Shown piece after piece: positions 11,401 to 13,251 of a DNA stretch of 13,251 nt. Both the position numbers and the translations under genes were made by a program. This stretch comes from Candidatus Woesearchaeota archaeon (lineage in GTDB: Archaea; Nanobdellota; Nanobdellia; Woesearchaeales; JAHWIC01), in assembly GCA_019322485.1 (NCBI GenBank), contig JAHWIK010000035.1:1-13251 (forward strand), in the 5' to 3' direction. A model generated the notes under the pieces. The model was not told the origin of the DNA. It did no database searches and saw only the letters and a list, made by a program, of their open reading frames with translations. The stretch's first letter is position 1, and each line of letters starts with the position of its first letter.

Positions 11401-13251
11401 CAATAACGATTTCACAATGGCAGAAGATACAGCAAGATTCAACCTTGCTATTGACAAGAGGAACTATGATGCGCAGCAGATTCTAGGTGCCTCATTAGTT
11501 AAGATGGGGGAGAATCAAGAAAATGTCAATGCATGGGAAAAGTTCGCTGGTGAGAATAAAGATGATGATTATCTCCATACAAAAGGTACAGTAGGACTTA
11601 TAGATGCCTATGCCTTAAACAAAGATTACGATAAGGCTAAAGAGGTGTACAATAACATATTCAGGACAACCCATGTAGGAGAACTTGAAGATGAGTTAAG
11701 AGGTGCATATGTACGGTCAATGAACATGCATGCACAGGATGTCTATGCCCAGGCAAAAGAAGCAAGTGATGAACCAGGGGATTATGAAGGGATAAGGACT
11801 CTTTCTGACAAAGAAAGGCTGCTAGCTGAGGCAGCTAGTATTGCAAGGGAGGCATTTAAAGAGTCTTTTGGAGAAGACGAAAATGCAGAAGGCTTGCTGA
11901 TGGCTATTGCTGCAGAAAATATGCAAAAAGAAAACTATGATGGTGTAGAAAACCTCCTGAAGTTTATCCGTGATGAAAAAGGCGAACTAAGCATTGACCA
12001 GAACATAATGCTTGCTTCTGCATTAGCAAACCAGGAGAGCACGTTCTCTCAGGATGAAGGCCGGGAAATATACGATGAGATTAAGACAGGTTTAGCAGAA
12101 GGCACCATAACCCCTGCAACAGATGCTGAACTTGCAAGCTTAAGTCTAAAAATGTTAGAAATAAGTGCAGCCTTAGGTGACAAAGAAGGAGCAAATCAGT
12201 TTAATTCTAATCTTGGTGACATTGCAGTAAGAGCAGCTGAACAAGAAACAGACCCAGATAAAAGACTTGCATTTGAAAAAGAAGCAGCTGGGTACTATAT
12301 CAGGGCTGAAGAGTATGAGGAGGCAAAGAGCATCTTAACAAATATTATTGAGAGCGACCCCTATGATGAAACTGCAAGAAAAAATCTGCTTTATGTTTAC
12401 CAAAGATCAGGAGACAAGGAAGGGATAAGAGAACAAGCATCTGCTCTAGGGCATATGTACAGAAGGCAGGTTGAGTTTGGCCTCGGGACTCCGGAAGAGA
12501 AGCTAGAGCAGGCTGCTACAGCAGCACAGTTCTTCCAGCAGGCAGGAGATACTGATAGTATAGTACGCGTTTACGAATCCCTGGTTGATTCTGATGACAA
12601 ATCTGTCAGAGCAAGTGCAAATGCTGAATTAGGAGACCTTGCGCGAGCACAAAGCGAAAGCAGAGCAAGAAGATATTATTATGAGGCCTTAAGGAACGAC
12701 CCAGACAATGAACAGGCAATATTAGGAAGAGCTGAGATTGAATCAAAATACGCAAACAAAGAACTCCACAGACAGGCTCATAATGACCTTATAAGGTTAG
12801 AAAGGGATGTTATGGCAAGGAACCAGGGAAAATCTGTTGAAGAATATTCCAGAGAAGACCAAATGCTAATGTACAGAGTGCAAATGGGTTTTGTCCAAAC
12901 AGCTAGCAGCATGGCTAAGGAACGTGAGTATGTAGTAGAGGAAGGATGGATATCTGACTCAGGCAAATATGAATATGACAGAGACAACCAGGATTCCTAC
13001 TTCAATGGAGGAATAGCATCAGCTGAGGAAGCAGAAAGAATTGCTACAATTATGGGTAATGAGAATTTAATAAGGAATGCGCAGCTCGCAAAAGGGGTCA
13101 CAATCGTAAGTCAGCACCAAGCCTTGAGGGCAAGCGAAAATGAATATGCAGCAGAAGAAGGATACTGGGACTGGGCAACGAGAATTGCTAATTGGGAAGA
13201 CGCTGACGAGTACTACCAACGCACATCAGGCAGGGAATCAATTTTAGAAAA
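8450..13251 (+). CDS. Giant exported TPR-repeat protein (3' end beyond the window)
   Basis: Open for 1600 codons with no stop before the window ends. The N-terminus (basic, then LFSIVVIILFFGTFISADVV) is a signal peptide or anchor, cleavable near Ala29 or Ala35. In order: an acidic linker (36-60); short Asp/Pro-rich units such as ISPDDMSKIPPDKIDAL and LTSDQL (about 88-165); a beta-rich region (about 200-467) with many alternating strands; a coiled coil (468-559); a Gly/Ser-rich globular part (560-750); then helices to the end. TPR-like pairs are clear at 914-947, 977-1010, 1045-1078, 1275-1325 and 1385-1438 (for example YYIRAEEYEEAKSIL). I count only three cysteines (84, 85, 599). The ATG is one base after the Yip1-like gene's stop. 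A large extracellular scaffold or partner-binding protein is likely; its ligand is unknown. Confidence 0.85.
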   Translation, partial: MKNKPNKKIWNKLFSIVVIILFFGTFISADVVVGAETTENVAAADGEEKEEKPSYEDLMDDPQRQFQLYPTRTMNERPNVAAECCVNTMTPNQFADLVSKDEITSEDLQGMSDAQAQRMLVGPPAPKISPDDMSKIPPDKIDALGPNIAKMSTERKAALTSDQLAQGDVLDNVGDLNNLNHENARQAIIQKHGLDPNLQITVIEGVTYKDGVLFNKNFQPKGFPIDSVKNDPNIVSIGAVADPSDPNINGFVLRTADGESKIMTASTVGAITGFDIDSDGNTIVHTDQGDFTLKAGEIDGVIDAQGNSVFSASEGTHVAWGGFDFVAQGSEGFKTEFSFEGGNVKVNGPVTISRGADSIINQQIEGESHFGTFEFRFGDDPGDFYVEADRAELQIGEDHYSGHFSTEYKGGNLIEFSLNSQGSSATIRGHLRITNDDGIPKTFVTQYHPDADRIEQVWHNSAVLITFNEERARIEELTDEEVAEYVSSTVDKNQNEIDALNKQLSEEDLTDAQRAQIESRIRELERYNSDIEGLTTKSALQDAIKTTIDRLEQENHRIWSDLPNTGLIEYNTDDTTLYPDGARTTDTMPQRMVILPGRCSYGVHGSGDNNDVMSFSGAQDGVYSIFSPRKYSEESGTPGDSTKRGIIYQQAGKAGLTGDFGTARAKTNLGLIEVTSGRDDSGNSYTKLSRSSIAPNNIADTGLIIVGPTSNEPRTAMIRLDQYGIHAIDQLVGNEQGQVHTDPSKITEKADRFERNHEAAIGIVSAVLSGEDLKKALEKIMTTFVEEFEDLEEYIREAASGVSPEVLDSIIKINTLKVDGNTEELQNLIDSGDLDDKLEGYAKEALLGAYDAEGRGEEADALLDQWIAESPTDESLKAMKSQRDQAKALTQATAGLTGQESIEQLQTMLEKGPNREVLLRLSQLYSQEGDTAKAQEYAELARRELTLGIERAEFNIQQMGFGTIFDFSEKATEINQRLAETSFANNDFTMAEDTARFNLAIDKRNYDAQQILGASLVKMGENQENVNAWEKFAGENKDDDYLHTKGTVGLIDAYALNKDYDKAKEVYNNIFRTTHVGELEDELRGAYVRSMNMHAQDVYAQAKEASDEPGDYEGIRTLSDKERLLAEAASIAREAFKESFGEDENAEGLLMAIAAENMQKENYDGVENLLKFIRDEKGELSIDQNIMLASALANQESTFSQDEGREIYDEIKTGLAEGTITPATDAELASLSLKMLEISAALGDKEGANQFNSNLGDIAVRAAEQETDPDKRLAFEKEAAGYYIRAEEYEEAKSILTNIIESDPYDETARKNLLYVYQRSGDKEGIREQASALGHMYRRQVEFGLGTPEEKLEQAATAAQFFQQAGDTDSIVRVYESLVDSDDKSVRASANAELGDLARAQSESRARRYYYEALRNDPDNEQAILGRAEIESKYANKELHRQAHNDLIRLERDVMARNQGKSVEEYSREDQMLMYRVQMGFVQTASSMAKEREYVVEEGWISDSGKYEYDRDNQDSYFNGGIASAEEAERIATIMGNENLIRNAQLAKGVTIVSQHQALRASENEYAAEEGYWDWATRIANWEDADEYYQRTSGRESILE

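Noticed and set aside
8989..12987. Several minus-strand frames of 69-101 codons within the giant gene
   Set aside because: They lie antisense to one continuous 1600-codon frame with signal peptide, coiled coil and TPR pattern, have no promoters, and look like shadow sequence.

Overview
The window reads as AT-rich archaeal chromosome, most likely from a DPANN-type lineage such as Woesearchaeota or Pacearchaeota; the lineage is an inference from style, not from a marker gene. The signs are: BRE/TATA promoters (recurring [A/C]GAAAG followed by an AT box), a mixture of leaderless genes and very short leaders carrying a GGTGA(T) ribosome site, Lrp/AsnC regulators, an archaeal-type aspartate-semialdehyde dehydrogenase, an oligo-T terminator, and an N-terminus of the KGQITVFIILG type often seen on surface proteins of these archaea. 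No rRNA, tRNA, CRISPR array, transposase or integrase is visible. The longest stretch without a gene is 238 bp (1912-2149), and it is filled with regulatory sequence.

Left part (1-3180): a nitrogen-control locus. A type I glutamine synthetase gene (glnA, minus strand) lies between two paralogous 148-residue Lrp/AsnC regulators. The first converges on its 3' end with 3 bp between them; the second is divergent from its promoter. The glnA/lrp intergenic region holds five copies of a palindrome, consensus TAAACAAATGTTTA, the outermost ones just upstream of each promoter. The second regulator overlaps a small polytopic membrane protein by one base, and a second small membrane protein follows behind a strong ribosome site and ahead of a T-run terminator.

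Middle part (3182-6678): mostly single genes. These are an unrecognised 264-aa basic protein (minus) divergent from asd (plus); a class I SAM-dependent methyltransferase (minus) whose stop codon interlocks with that of asd; a 182-aa two-span membrane protein (minus); and, divergent from it across an inverted repeat, a 65-aa coiled-coil protein followed by an overlapping 38-residue acidic reading frame.

Right part (6731-13251): the most interesting unit. A 50-aa ribbon-helix-helix protein sits directly behind a promoter whose start-site region is a 12-bp perfect inverted repeat. It is followed without gaps by a secreted or membrane-anchored protein with a C-terminal Ig/cadherin-like domain, a Yip1-like polytopic membrane protein, and a giant predicted exported protein. 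The giant gene is open for 1600 codons and runs off the end of the window; it has a signal peptide, a beta-rich region, a coiled coil and a very long TPR-like helical region. The overlaps argue for one operon, plausibly autoregulated by the ribbon-helix-helix protein, that builds a cell-surface or envelope assembly. Its function is not known from the sequence.
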